This document shows, one piece after another, positions 22,231 to 32,932 of a stretch of 64,000 nt of DNA. This stretch comes from Bromus sterilis. Lineage: Eukaryota; Streptophyta; Magnoliopsida; Poales; Poaceae. How positions within the stretch are numbered: position 1 is the stretch's first letter; every line of letters begins with the position of its first letter. The translations under genes and the position numbers were made by a program. The stretch lies in the NCBI GenBank assembly GCA_950022295.1, contig OX465598.1, positions 189,343,501 to 189,407,500 of the forward strand, given 5' to 3'. The notes under the pieces are model-generated. The model was not told where the DNA came from and did no database searches. It was given only the letters and a program-made list of their open reading frames with translations.

Positions 22231-22634
22231 TTCAGAGTGTGCTTCACAGTTGTTACGTGCCGCGCCGTGCTTTCGTTGGTGTTTTAGGCTCGCGTCTCTA
22301 GTACGGTCTAGCCTAGGATCAGCACAGTACCGACGTTGAGTGTTTATTCAACTTTGCATCTCTGTTTTGATTACTGTTGAGCTTTTTGCTACCATATTTG
22401 TCAAACCTACCTACAGCTCCACATATATTCTACTTCGTGCGGTTGACACCTCCTGGCCATCGCTCTACCACATCTCTGAGAGTTTTGACCCGTTGGTTGT
22501 ACATCACCACCTGCTGCTAGGTAAGAATCGGTAAGAACTGAAGAAAAGCTTGACGGATTTGTGCTTTCCACCACCCCACATCCCCTTAGTCGAAGTAGGA
22601 TCATACTTCTGTGTGTTTTCTATTTCTGCTAACC
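21528..22634 (+). other. Leader of CRM-type copy 1
   Basis: Untranslated leader of ~1.1 kb. It contains imperfect short tandem repeats (CCACCACGTTCCGCCAA.. units, 21800-21900) and pure A runs around 22006-22025 and 22180-22230. No conserved long frame. The corresponding leader in copy 2 (56770-57922) differs by an A-run-bounded duplication. Confidence 0.75.
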
Positions 22635-25600
22635 ATGCCAGGATCCCATGATGAAGTGGCGCGGGATGCACCTGATTGGGAGAATATGACAAACAAAGCA
22701 TTACATGATAAATTTGCACAAATGATGTCTGAACAGGTGAATGACATCGAGAACAGATTTACAGAGGCGATTGATGGTGTGGAGAAGATGATCGACACCA
22801 AGCTCGACGCCAAGTTTACTGAGTTGCTCGCACGCTTACCTATACAGCCTGCGGCCGCTCCAGCACAGCCACCGCCACCACGACGTGCACGACGTATTCT
22901 GTTTCCGGGCGGACAAGCTGCTGGTGCTCCTGCTGCTGCTGCAGTTACTGCTGCTGCTGCCTCTGACGTCGGCCAGGACGACAACTACGAGGGTGATTAC
23001 GAGGAGGAGGTGGAACAAGAAGCGGCCTATGAACAGCCAGCTGGACGTCCACGTCCCAACATTCGCCACGGTCGACACCAACCACCCCCTCAGGTACGCG
23101 ATGATGAACATGTGCCTAAACTTAAATTGAATCTTAAGCCGTTTGAGGGTAGATATATTCCTGATGCTTATCTTACTTGGGAGTTAGAAACTGAACAACG
23201 CTTTACATGTTTACAATATCCTGAGAATAGACGTGTTACTGCTGCTGTTTGTGAATTCACGGGTTTTGCATCTATTTGGTGGTCTGAACATTGTAGATTG
23301 CATGCTAATAATATTCCAGCTACTTGGGCTGCTTTAAAAGATGCTATGCGTACTCGCTGGGTTCCTCCTTATTATCAACGTGAATTGCTACAAAAATTAC
23401 AGCGTTTGAGACAAGGAAAAAATTCTGTAGAGGAATATTATCAAGAATTACAAACTGGATTGATTAGATGTGGCCTAGTAGAGGATAATGAAGCTATGTT
23501 TGCACGTTTCATAGGTGGCTTAAACAGGGAGATACAAACTATTCTAGAATACAAGGACTATGCTACTATTACTCGTTTGTTTCATCTTGCTTGTAAAGCT
23601 GAACGTGAAGTGCAGGATCGACAGGCCGCTACGAGACCTAACTTTTCTGCAGGACGAAATACATCATGGACATCGCGTGGACCTTCTACATCCACACGTC
23701 CTGCTGCTCCACCCTCTACTTCAGCCGCTCATTCTTACAGGGAGCCACCAAAACAGTCAGCGCCACCATTCAAGGGTGCACAGAGTGGTCCAGCGGCGAG
23801 TTCTTCTTCATCCATGGCTTCCACAGGGCAAACACGAGATCGTGATATTAAATGTCGCAGGTGCCAAGGTGGAGGTCACTTCGCAAAAGACTGTCCCTCC
23901 AAGCGTGTGATGATTATTACGGCGGATGGTGGGTATGAGTCAGCAAGTGACTATGATGAGGAGACTTTAGTTCTCATTGCTCATGAGGAACAGGGTGCCC
24001 ATGATGATGCTCATGATATGGAGTATATGGCTCCTGATGATGCAGATAAATATGCTAGTTTGGTTGCTCAACGTGTGTTAAGTGTGCAGGTAACGAAGGC
24101 TGAGCAAAACCAGAGGCATAATTTGTTCCACACAAAGGGAGTGGTGAAAGAACGTTCGGTTCGCATCATCATTGACGGAGGGAGTTGCAACAACTTGGCT
24201 AGCATGGAGTTGGTGGAGAAGCTATCTCTCACCACAAGACCACACCCCCATCCGTACTATATTCAGTGGTTTAACAATAGTGGTAAGATTAAGGTAACGC
24301 GTTCTGTTCGTGTGCACTTTAGCATTGCTGCATATGCTGATTATGTTGATTGTGATGTGGTACCCATGCAAGCATGCTCTCTTTTACTTGGTAGACCATG
24401 GCAATTTGATAGGAATGTTGTACACCATGGTAGGACAAATCAGTTTACTCTAGTTCATCAGGATAAAAATATTGCTTTACTTCCTATGTCTCCTGAACAA
24501 ATTGTGAAAGATGATCTTGCTAGAGCTAGTAAAGCTAAACAGGAGAAAAATAAGAGTGAAAATGAGATAGCAGCCAAAGAATTTGAGCAACAACATAAGA
24601 CTAATAGCAAATCTTCTTCTGCTGTGTCTAATGAAATTAAATTGACTAGTCCAACTTTGCTTGCTACTAAAGTTGATATTTCAGATTTGGATGCTAGTCA
24701 ATATGTGTGCTATGCTTTTGTGTGCAAAGAAGCTTTGTTTTCATTTGAGGAATTGCCTCCTTCTTTGCCTCCTGTTGTCACTGACCTTTTGCAGGAGTTT
24801 ATTGACGTCTTTCCACAAGACGTACCACCGGGATTACCACCTATTCGAGGGATTGAGCATCAGATTGACTTAATTCCCGGTGCTTCACTGCCCAACCGTG
24901 CGCCATACCGTACCAATCCGGAGGAGACAAAGGAGATTCAGCGTCAAGTACAAGAGCTACTCGACAAAGGTTACATACGTGAATCCCTTAGTCCTTGTGC
25001 TGTTCCTGTTATATTAGTGCCTAAAAAGGATGGAACATGGCGTATGTGTGTTGATTGTCGAGCCATTAATAATATTACTATTCGTTATCGTCATCCTATT
25101 CCTAGGTTAGATGATATGCTTGATGAATTAAGTGGCTCTACCATGTTTTCCAAAGTTGATTTGCGTAGTGGATACCATCAAATTCGCATGAAATTAGGAG
25201 ATGAATGGAAAACGGCATTTAAAACTAAGTTTGGATTATATGAGTGGTTAGTCATGCCTTTTGGGTTAACTAATGCACCTAGCACTTTCATGAGATTAAT
25301 GAACGAGGTTTTACGTGCTTTCATTGGACGATTTGTGGTAGTCTATTTTGATGATATACTGATTTATAGCAAATCTTTGGAGGAACATTTGGATCATTTA
25401 CGTGCTGTTTTTATTGCTCTACGTAATGCACGTTTGTTTGGTAACCTTGGGAAGTGCACCTTTTGCACCGACCGAGTATCATTTCTTGGCTATGTTGTTA
25501 CTCCGCAGGGAATTGAAGTTGATAAAGCCAAGATCGAGGCGATTGAGAGTTGGCCGCAGCCCAAAACGGTCACACAAGTGAGGAGTTTTCTTGGCCTCGC

Positions 25601-27722
25601 TGGATTCTATAGGCGTTTTGTGAGAGATTTCAGCACCATTGCTGCACCTCTCAATGAGCTTACACGCAAGGATGTGCCTTTTACTTGGGGTACCGCACAG
25701 GAAGAAGCCTTCACCGTATTGAAAGATAAGTTAACACATGCTCCTTTGCTCCAACTTCCTGATTTTAATAAGACTTTTGAGCTTGAATGCGATGCTAGTG
25801 GGATTGGTTTGGGAGGTGTGTTATTACAAGATGCTAAACCTGTTGCTTACTTTTCTGAAAAATTGAGTGGGCCTAGTCTGAACTATTCTACTTATGATAA
25901 GGAATTATATGCTCTTGTTCGGACATTAGAAACTTGGCAACATTATTTATGGCCCAAAGAATTTGTTATACATTCTGATCATGAATCTTTGAAACACATA
26001 AGAAGTCAAGCAAAACTTAATCGTAGACATGCTAAGTGGGTTGAATTTATTGAGACTTTCCCTTATGTCATTAAACACAAGAAGGGGAAAGATAATATTA
26101 TTGCTGATGCTTTGTCTCGTCGTTATACTATGCTTTCACAACTTGACTTCAAGATTTTCGGTTTAGAGACAATCAAAGATCAATACGTAAATGATGCGGA
26201 ATTTAAAGATGTATTGCAGAATTGTAGAGAGGGTAGAACATGGAACAAGTTTGTGCTTAATGATGGATTTGTGTTCCGTTCTAACAAGCTATGCATTCCA
26301 GCTAGCTCTATTCGTCTTTTGTTGTTGCAGGAGGCGCATGGAGGAGGATTAATGGGACACTTTGGCGTGAAGAAGACGGAGGACGTACTTGCTACACATT
26401 TCTTTTGGCCAAAGATGAGACGGGATGTTGAGCGTTTTGTTGCTCGCTGCACTACATGTCAAAAAGCTAAGTCACGACTCAATCCTCATGGTTTATACAT
26501 GCCTTTACCTGTACCTAGTGTTCCGTGGGAGGACATATCCATGGACTTTGTTTTAGGCTTGCCTCGAACAAAGAATGGGAGGGATAGCATATTTGTTGTC
26601 ATGGATAGATTTTCTAAGATGGCACATTTTATACCATGTCATAAAAGCGATGATGCTGCTAATGTTGCTGATTTATTCTTTCGTGAGATTATTCGCTTAC
26701 ATGGTGTGCCCAATACTATTGTCTCGGATCGTGATACTAAGTTTCTTAGCCATTTTTGGAGATGCTTATGGGCTAAGTTGGGGACTAAACTACTTTTTAG
26801 TACTACATGTCATCCCCAAACTGATGGACAAACTGAAGTAGTCAATAGGACTTTGTCTACTATGCTTAGGGCTGTTTTAAAGAGTAACTTGAAACTGTGG
26901 GAAGAATGTTTACCTCATATTGAATTTGCTTATAATCGTTCATTGCATTCTACCACTAAAATGTGCCCTTTTGAGATTGTTTATGGTTTTCTACCTCGTG
27001 CACCTATTGATTTGCTACCTCTTCCATCTTCGGAGAAGGTTCATTTTGATGCTAAGCAACGTGCTGAATTGATATTAAAAATGCATGAGTTAACTAAAGA
27101 AAACATTGAGCGCATGAATGCTAGATACAAGCTTGCTGGTGATAGGGGTCGAAAGCATGTTGTGTTTGAACCCGGAGATCTTGTTTGGTTACATCTACGT
27201 AAAGATAGGTTTCCTGATTTGCGCAAGTCTAAGTTAATGCCTCGAGCTGATGGTCCCTTTAAGGTTTTGAAGAAAATTAATGATAATGCATATAAACTTG
27301 AGCTACCTGCAGCCTTTGGGGTTAGTCCCACATTTAATATTGCAGATTTGAAGCCTTATTTGGGAGAAGATGATGAGCTTCCGTCGAGGACGACTTCAAT
27401 TCAAGAAGGGGAGGATGATGAGGACATCCCTACTAATGTTACACCCATATCCTCACCAACTACACATATTGGACCAGTTACTAGAGCTCGTGCACGTCAA
27501 CTAAATTATCAGGTACTTTCGTTTCTTGCGAATCCTTCTATTGTTCATGAACATATGATGCTGCCTAAATTAGATACTTTTGTTTTGCTTATGAATGAAG
27601 GACCTAGCATGGACAAGAAGGATGGTCATTGGAGCGGGATCAAGCATGGAGAAGAAGGTGCGCGCGCGGGAAAGGACAGCGGAGCTTCCAGTGGTGATTA
27701 TCGCACTTTGAAGCCACCATAA
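22635..27722 (+). CDS. gag-pol: CRM-type Gag-Pol polyprotein, intact
   Basis: One open frame of 1,695 aa from the ATG at 22635 (AACC before it; an in-frame ATG at 22611 is less conserved in context). A coiled-coil-like and Ala/Pro-rich N-terminus is followed by the Gag core (about residues 165-330) and a CCHC zinc knuckle CRRCQGGGHFAKDC (about 406). Protease has IIDGGSCNNLAS (about 512, DGG in the active site). Reverse transcriptase has YFDDIL (about 902). RNase H has ECDASGIGLGG (about 1050) and ADALSRR. Integrase has an HHCC finger from about 1232 and D, D, E in MDFVLGLP, VSDRDTKF and GQTEVVN (about 1301, 1362, 1398). The last ~100 residues (TRARARQLNYQV onward) lie inside the 3' LTR and replace a chromodomain. 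No stops or frameshifts, so it is likely functional. Confidence 0.93.
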   Translation: MPGSHDEVARDAPDWENMTNKALHDKFAQMMSEQVNDIENRFTEAIDGVEKMIDTKLDAKFTELLARLPIQPAAAPAQPPPPRRARRILFPGGQAAGAPAAAAVTAAAASDVGQDDNYEGDYEEEVEQEAAYEQPAGRPRPNIRHGRHQPPPQVRDDEHVPKLKLNLKPFEGRYIPDAYLTWELETEQRFTCLQYPENRRVTAAVCEFTGFASIWWSEHCRLHANNIPATWAALKDAMRTRWVPPYYQRELLQKLQRLRQGKNSVEEYYQELQTGLIRCGLVEDNEAMFARFIGGLNREIQTILEYKDYATITRLFHLACKAEREVQDRQAATRPNFSAGRNTSWTSRGPSTSTRPAAPPSTSAAHSYREPPKQSAPPFKGAQSGPAASSSSSMASTGQTRDRDIKCRRCQGGGHFAKDCPSKRVMIITADGGYESASDYDEETLVLIAHEEQGAHDDAHDMEYMAPDDADKYASLVAQRVLSVQVTKAEQNQRHNLFHTKGVVKERSVRIIIDGGSCNNLASMELVEKLSLTTRPHPHPYYIQWFNNSGKIKVTRSVRVHFSIAAYADYVDCDVVPMQACSLLLGRPWQFDRNVVHHGRTNQFTLVHQDKNIALLPMSPEQIVKDDLARASKAKQEKNKSENEIAAKEFEQQHKTNSKSSSAVSNEIKLTSPTLLATKVDISDLDASQYVCYAFVCKEALFSFEELPPSLPPVVTDLLQEFIDVFPQDVPPGLPPIRGIEHQIDLIPGASLPNRAPYRTNPEETKEIQRQVQELLDKGYIRESLSPCAVPVILVPKKDGTWRMCVDCRAINNITIRYRHPIPRLDDMLDELSGSTMFSKVDLRSGYHQIRMKLGDEWKTAFKTKFGLYEWLVMPFGLTNAPSTFMRLMNEVLRAFIGRFVVVYFDDILIYSKSLEEHLDHLRAVFIALRNARLFGNLGKCTFCTDRVSFLGYVVTPQGIEVDKAKIEAIESWPQPKTVTQVRSFLGLAGFYRRFVRDFSTIAAPLNELTRKDVPFTWGTAQEEAFTVLKDKLTHAPLLQLPDFNKTFELECDASGIGLGGVLLQDAKPVAYFSEKLSGPSLNYSTYDKELYALVRTLETWQHYLWPKEFVIHSDHESLKHIRSQAKLNRRHAKWVEFIETFPYVIKHKKGKDNIIADALSRRYTMLSQLDFKIFGLETIKDQYVNDAEFKDVLQNCREGRTWNKFVLNDGFVFRSNKLCIPASSIRLLLLQEAHGGGLMGHFGVKKTEDVLATHFFWPKMRRDVERFVARCTTCQKAKSRLNPHGLYMPLPVPSVPWEDISMDFVLGLPRTKNGRDSIFVVMDRFSKMAHFIPCHKSDDAANVADLFFREIIRLHGVPNTIVSDRDTKFLSHFWRCLWAKLGTKLLFSTTCHPQTDGQTEVVNRTLSTMLRAVLKSNLKLWEECLPHIEFAYNRSLHSTTKMCPFEIVYGFLPRAPIDLLPLPSSEKVHFDAKQRAELILKMHELTKENIERMNARYKLAGDRGRKHVVFEPGDLVWLHLRKDRFPDLRKSKLMPRADGPFKVLKKINDNAYKLELPAAFGVSPTFNIADLKPYLGEDDELPSRTTSIQEGEDDEDIPTNVTPISSPTTHIGPVTRARARQLNYQVLSFLANPSIVHEHMMLPKLDTFVLLMNEGPSMDKKDGHWSGIKHGEEGARAGKDSGASSGDYRTLKPP
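27403..27415 (+). promoter_or_regulatory. Polypurine tract of CRM-type copy 1
   Basis: AAGAAGGGGAGGA, directly before the TG of the 3' LTR. It is inside the coding frame and encodes part of the QEGEDDED stretch, so it is under both priming and coding constraint. Confidence 0.9.
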
Positions 27723-28332
27723 GGCGCGCATGAAGTCTTGGACGAAATACGCGAGATGCCACTTCATTATTTTCGTCCAAGGGCAATTATAGGTGCTGCG
27801 TCACCTTAATATTGGGCTGGGCCCATGTAATTTCGAAATACCACCTTCTAGGCTGTTTTTAGAGTCCGTATGTGTGGGGAAACCGAGTTAGGGTTGTTTT
27901 CGGACCCCACCTCCAAGGGGTCACGAAAATCCCCTCTGTTCCCCCATATATACAGCCCTTAGGGCGTCGTTTAGACTTGGGTTTTAATTAGATTTAAGTT
28001 AGCCATAGCCGCAACTTCGAGTTCTTCGTTTGTGTCGTCCGACCAGGCCAAGACCGCATTGGAACCCCAACTTCTGTTAATCTTTCATCTTATATTCGCA
28101 ATATCCAGATTGCAATTCTTAGTTCTTGCTTGTTCTTCGATTGCTTGCAGGAATTGACCTTCGTGGTCAGGTTGATCGTGCACCCGCGGGATCAATAACC
28201 TCTCGGAGTTGGTTTAGCGATCGCTAAGGCGCAACGTCTTCGCACGTTCGTAGTCGGGTCGTGAAAGTCTACTCCACCAAAAATCGATCTCCACCATCTC
28301 ATCGAAACATCGGGACACCTTCGCCTCTATCA
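27416..28332 (+). repeat. 3' LTR of CRM-type copy 1
   Basis: 917 bp. It looked identical to 20599-21515 over the whole length by eye, and is followed by CTTGT (28333-28337). The polyprotein stop is at 27720-27722. Confidence 0.95.
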
Positions 28333-28337
28333 CTTGT

Positions 28338-28486
28338 AGCATGGTGTCAAAACTTGCTAAACTCTTTCATACTACATGCTTATATACATCTAATGAAGCA
28401 AAAGAGTTTGTCAAAGTTTTCTTTGTCGCATCCAGTTCGTTGAACTGAATTTCTTGAGGACAAGCAATAGCTAAGCTTGGGGGAGT
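28338..28486 (+). mobile_element. 3' end of Athila-type interior with polypurine tract
   Basis: Continuation of the Athila-type interior after the CRM insertion. It ends in AAGCTTGGGGGAGT (28473-28486), the purine tract that primes plus-strand synthesis before the 3' LTR. A short frame coding EFLEDKQ-like text precedes it, as is common before gypsy purine tracts. Confidence 0.75.
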
Positions 28487-29914
28487 TGATACGTCTCAAA
28501 CGTATCTACTTTTCCAAACACTTTTTCTATTGTTTTGGCTTCATTCTTGCATGATTTGAACGAAACTAACCCGGACTGACGCTGTTTTCAGCAGAGCTAC
28601 CAGTGTTGTTTTCTTTTGTGCAGGTTTCTGGATATTTAGGTATGCTGGAAAAATCCCAAAAAAATATATAAAAATCAGCGTTCCGGAAGCTTCCGCAAGT
28701 CCAAAGGGGGGCCACAGGGCAGCCAGGGGGCAGCCAGGAGGGTGCCTGGCACGACCCAGCCCCTGGCCGCGCCACCTGCCCTCCTGGCTTGGTCCCACGT
28801 CCCCCGAAGCCCTACTTTGGCCCTATTTATTCTCCCGACGCAGAAACCCCAGAACAGAAGTCGCTTTTCCAATCTACGTCGTGGAGTCGCCGCAACCCTT
28901 TGTTCTTCTCCGGGAGAGCTAATCTGGAGGCTGCTTTGGCCTCCGGTGAGGGAAAATCATCGCCATCGTCATCATCATCGCCTCTCCATCACCCCTCCAT
29001 GACTTCCTCTCTCATGTGTGAGTAATTCCCTGCTGTAGGAAAAGGGGATGGTAGGGATTGGATGAGTTAGATCATGTAATAGTTCAATCAGATTGTTGGG
29101 GGCATGTTGCCTATCATCTACTTGGTGTTTATCGTCTCTATTAAAACTTGTTGCTCTTAATGCTTGTCACTTTGGGCCCGAGTGCCAAGATTTCAGATCT
29201 GATCACCCTTTTGTTTCTTGAGTTTGTGGTGTTCTTGATCCTATCTATGAGTTGTATTCACCTATTGTAGTCCGGAACCGGCGATCCCAATGTTGACAGC
29301 TTGGGACACCAAAGGGGATGGACTATAAGTTGAGGATTCCGTGTATCCATGAAGTGTTAATGCTTTGTTCCGGTGCTCTTTGACAGGAGTACCTTAATCT
29401 CCCTAAGTTCCTTTTGGCCCTGTTTGTAGCGGGAGGGTAGGACAAAAGATGTTGTGCAAAGTTATTATTGCAAGCACGTACAACTACCCTGGGATACACG
29501 CCTGATGTTTGATATTTGCCTAGATGATCCTTTCTTTTCTGTGAGCCTTGCCCATGTTAGAATCTATTACATGCTCGTTCTCATCCAAGCAGCGCCCAAC
29601 CATCCATCTCCCTAGCCTACAGTGTTTTCTTTCCTGCTGGTTACTAGTTGTTTACTTTTGCTGATTTACTTTTGTTGTTTCACCACCACCATCACCACTA
29701 TTATCACCCACACTACCACTACCATATACTATCACCATATCACAGTTTCTACTAATACCTTTGTGCAAGCAAGTGTTTATTTCAGGTGCGGTTGAATTGA
29801 CAACTCAATTGTCAAAGCCTGTACGTATTCTTTGTGTCCCCAAGTGTCGAATCAATAAATTGGGTTATCTTTCCCGCGAAGACTATCTCGATCCCCTACA
29901 GTTGAGGGTTATCA
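28487..29914 (+). repeat. 3' LTR of Athila-type element
   Basis: 1,428 bp, starting TGATACGTCTCAAACGTATC. The start contains the inverted repeat GATACGT...ACGTATC typical of grass Athila-type LTRs. A GC-rich block lies at 28690-28810, CAT/ATC-rich text at 28955-29000, a (CACCAC)-like microsatellite at 29680-29735, and the end is GAGGGTTATCA. The last 410 bp match the truncated 5' LTR. The base after is the first of a Tat-type pol fragment. Confidence 0.88.
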
Positions 29915-31343
29915 GGCTCTACCCGGAGTCAGATCCCGCCAGGAATTTATTTGGAGCACTTCCACTCTCCAACAGTCAAGGAAGACCCTTTCCTAGAAGT
30001 CGATCCAGATATGCTGCCTGACAAGAACATCCCTAACAAAGAAGATATACCTGTAGTAGTTGACATGGTGTTTGATGTGGAGGTCATTCCCACCGAGTGG
30101 ACACTTCCAATCCTTGCTTATCTACAGAAACAAGAGTTGCCTGATGATGAGATAGAAGCTAAGCAAATCGTCCGCAAATCAAAGTCTTACTCATTGATCA
30201 ATGGGGAGTTATACAGAAACATCATCACTCAGCTCCCCCAGCGATGCATCTCCGAGGAGGAAGGCCGATGTATCCTGCAAGACATCCATGCGGGGGATTG
30301 TGGCCACCATGCTTCAAGTCAGACGTTGGTGGCAAAAGCTTTCCGAGCTGGTTTCTTTTGGCCTGAAGCCCTCAACGATGCTCGGTAAATCGTGGATCAC
30401 TCCGAAGGCTGTCAGTTTTATGCCAACCAGCCACGCAAACCAGCCTCCGAGCTGAAGACAATCCCTCTAGCCTGGCCATTCGCAGTATGGGGACTGGATA
30501 TGATCGGACCGCTCAGAATGGGCAAACATGGTTTCACCCACATTTCGGTTGCAGTAGATAAGTTTACAAAATGGATAGAAGCAAAACCTATCAAGGCCCT
30601 CGACTCTACCACAACAATCAGCTTTATGCAAGGCATCATACATTGTTTTGGCGTTCCACATGACATCATCACTGATAATGGGTCGAATTTCAACTCGGAT
30701 GAATTCAAGAAATTCTGTTGGACCAATGGTATTCAGGTCAACTTCGCCTCAGTCGCACACCCACAGTCCAACGGCCAGGTCGAACGAGCAAACGGATTAA
30801 TACTCAAAGGAATCAAGCCTCGGCTACTTCGGGAACTGAAGGAAGCAGCGGGTGCCTGGGTCGACGAACTCCCTTCGGTCCTGTGGGTATCGCGGACAAC
30901 TCCCAATCTCTCAACTCGGTCAACCCCTTTCTTCCTCGTTTACGATTCAGAAGCAGTTCTCTCGAGTGACCTTAAGCACAATGCCCCCCCGTATAAGCCA
31001 GTACACAAAAGCTGAAGCCGAAGTAGCACGACAAGATGGTGTTGATCTCTTGGAAGAAGAGCGAAACCTAGCTCTCACCCGCTCGACGTTCTATCAGCAA
31101 GACCTTCGCCGATATCACGACCGACATGTCCGAGCTCGCTCATTTTAAGAGGGTGATATGGTACTTCGCATCAAGCAAACTTCGGACCACAAACTAGCTC
31201 CCCAATGGGAAGGCCCATATGTCATCTCTAGAGTACTGCACAATGGGGCCTATCTCTTGTACGATGTAACTAATAATATAGAAGAGCCTCATGCATGGAA
31301 CGCCCAGTTATTGCGACGTTTCTATGCATGGGCACGTTTGTAA
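29915..31343 (+). pseudogene. Tat-lineage gypsy integrase and C-terminal pol, broken
   Basis: End of a gypsy pol gene. The integrase finger region has CGHHASSQTLVAKAFRAGFFWP, followed by EGCQFYANQ. The catalytic core has FAVWGLDMIGPL (first D), IITDNGSNF (second D) and PQSNGQVERANG (E). The motifs and the GLD / ITDNG wording match the Tat lineage. The C-terminal end has FEGDMVLR-like and QWEGPYVISRV..GAYLL motifs and no chromodomain. Breaks: TAA at 30386-30388 in the finger, a frameshift at a run of seven C near 30985, and TAA near 31146. The upstream part (RT, RNase H) is cut off by the Athila-type 3' LTR. This is the oldest pol in the region. Confidence 0.82.
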
Positions 31344-31413
31344 GATCTGAATAAAATATTATTTCGCACACACATTGTGCCTTGCTCAATCTGTATTCCA
31401 TTACATTCATCCT

Positions 31414-32735
31414 ATAAAATCAGGTTTTCTTCCGAGTTGTGCCCAGCTCGGACGAAAACTCCCAATCAGGTTTTCTATCCGAGCTGTGCGCAGCTCGGAC
31501 GAGAACTTAGTAAACACATTCTAAGTGCTTGCCAAAACCCAAGAGGCTTGGGGAAGCACAACATCATCTGCATTGAGGATCTTGTCTACAAGATCATCAA
31601 TATAAATTTTTCTAAGTACTTTCCAAGTCTCAGGAGACTTGGGGGCTGCTTAAAGTTATAAAATCAGGTTTTCTTCCGAGCTGTGCCCAGCTCGGACGAA
31701 AACTCCCAATCAGGTTTTCTATCCGAGCCGTGTGCATCTCGGGAGAGAACTTAGAAAACACATTCTAAGTGCTTGCCAAAACCCAAGAGGCTTGGGGAAG
31801 CACAACATCATCTACATTGAGGATCTTGTCTACAAGATCATCAATAGAAATTTTTCTAAGTACTTTTCAAGTCTCGGGAGACTTGGGGGCTGCTTAAAGT
31901 TATAAAATCAGGTTTTCTTCCGAGCTGTGCCCAGCTTGGACGAAAACTCCCAATCAGGTTTTCTATCCGAGCTGTGCGCAACTCGGACGAGAACTTAGAA
32001 AACACATTCTAAGTGCTTGCCAAAACCCAAGAGGCTTGGGGAAGCACAACATCGTCTGCATTGAGGATCTTGTCTACAAGATCATCAATAGTAATTTTTC
32101 TAAGTACTTTCCAAGTCTCAGGAGACTTGGGGGCTGCTTAAAGTTATAAAATCAGGTTTTCTTCCGAGTTGTGCCCAGCTCGGACGAAAAATCCCAATCA
32201 GGTTTTCTATCTGAGCTGTGCGTAGCTCGGACGAAATATCCCAATCAGGTTTTCTATCTGAGCTGTGCGCAGCTCGGACGAGAACTTAGAAAACACATTC
32301 TAAGTGCTTGCCAAAACCCAAGAGGCTTGGGGAAGCACAACATCATCTGCATTGAGGATCTTGTCTACAAGATCATCAATAGAATTTTTTCTAAGTACTT
32401 TTCAAGTCTCAGGAGACTTGGGGGCTACTTAAAGTTCTAAAATCAGGTTTTCTTCCGAGCTGTGCCCACCTCGGACGAAAACTCCCAATCAGGTTTTCTA
32501 TCCGAGCCGTGCGCAGCTCGGACGAGAACTTAGAAAACACATTCTAAGTGCTTGCCAAAACCCAAGAGGCTTAGGGAAGCACAACATCATCTGCATTGAG
32601 GATCTTGTCTACAAGATCATCAATAAAAAAATTTCTAAGTACTTTTCAAGTCTCAGGAGACTTGGGGGCTACTTAAAGTTATAAAATCAGTTTTTCTTCC
32701 GAGCAGTGCGCAGCCCAGATGAAAACTAAGAAAAT
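31414..32735 (+). repeat. 244-bp tandem array downstream of Tat pol
   Basis: Five units plus a partial one, starting ATAAAATCAGGTTTTCTTCC near 31414, 31658, 31900, 32145, 32440 and 32684. Period is ~244 bp except the fourth, which has a ~50 bp internal duplication (32200-32260). Each unit has two diverged copies of CAGGTTTTCT.TCCGAGC.GTG with CAGCTCGGACGA, a palindromic GATCTTGTCTACAAGATC and a purine-rich GACTTGGGGGCTGCTTAAAG. Units differ by a few percent. Similar arrays between pol and the 3' end are known in Tat-lineage elements. Confidence 0.88.
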
Positions 32736-32932
32736 TTGCACAAGGATAAAACCAAGCATCGACAGATAAATACGTTCCCCACTAGGAAACAACATAGGAA
32801 TCCATGAAACAAAGGAGTGCCCAGTACCTAGATCACGACATCAGCAGTATATCTTATTACAGAGTCACTCGGCATTCTGAGGAAAATTTAACACCAGTGT
32901 TTTTTCTGACACACTTGTCCAATCGGGCTCAC

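Larger units (their letters stand above)
20599..28332 (+). mobile_element. Complete CRM-type chromovirus (Ty3/gypsy), copy 1
   Basis: 7,734 bp. Its parts are two 917-bp LTRs starting TGATGAGG and ending CTATCA, an initiator-Met primer site, a ~1.1 kb leader, one open gag-pol frame and a purine tract. The 5-bp CTTGT duplication flanks it. The two LTRs looked identical when read side by side, so insertion is recent. Integrase and C-terminal features place it with CRM-type chromoviruses, some of which home to centromeres. It sits inside the 3' part of the Athila-type element in the same orientation. Confidence 0.93.
13774..29914 (+). mobile_element. Athila-type gypsy retrotransposon, 5'-truncated, split by a CRM-type element
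   Basis: Order: truncated 5' LTR (13774-14181), Asp-tRNA primer site, gag-protease (broken), a second gene of the ATHILA ORF-1 kind, a long untranslated region, a purine tract and a full 3' LTR (28487-29914). Reverse transcriptase and integrase are absent. The sequence passes from protease directly to a spacer and the second gene, so the element was non-autonomous or lost pol. A complete CRM-type element at 20599-28332 interrupts the 3' untranslated part. No target duplication can be confirmed because the left LTR end is missing. Confidence 0.8.

Noticed and set aside
24000..24700. Unusual DGG instead of DTG/DSG in the CRM protease as a loss of activity
   Set aside because: Both intact copies have the same IIDGGS motif, and a DGGSC form recurs in related plant gypsy proteins, so it looks like the family's normal active site.
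31414..32735. CRISPR-like regular repeats
   Set aside because: Units are adjacent 244-bp tandem copies without unique spacers, inside a plant retrotransposon.
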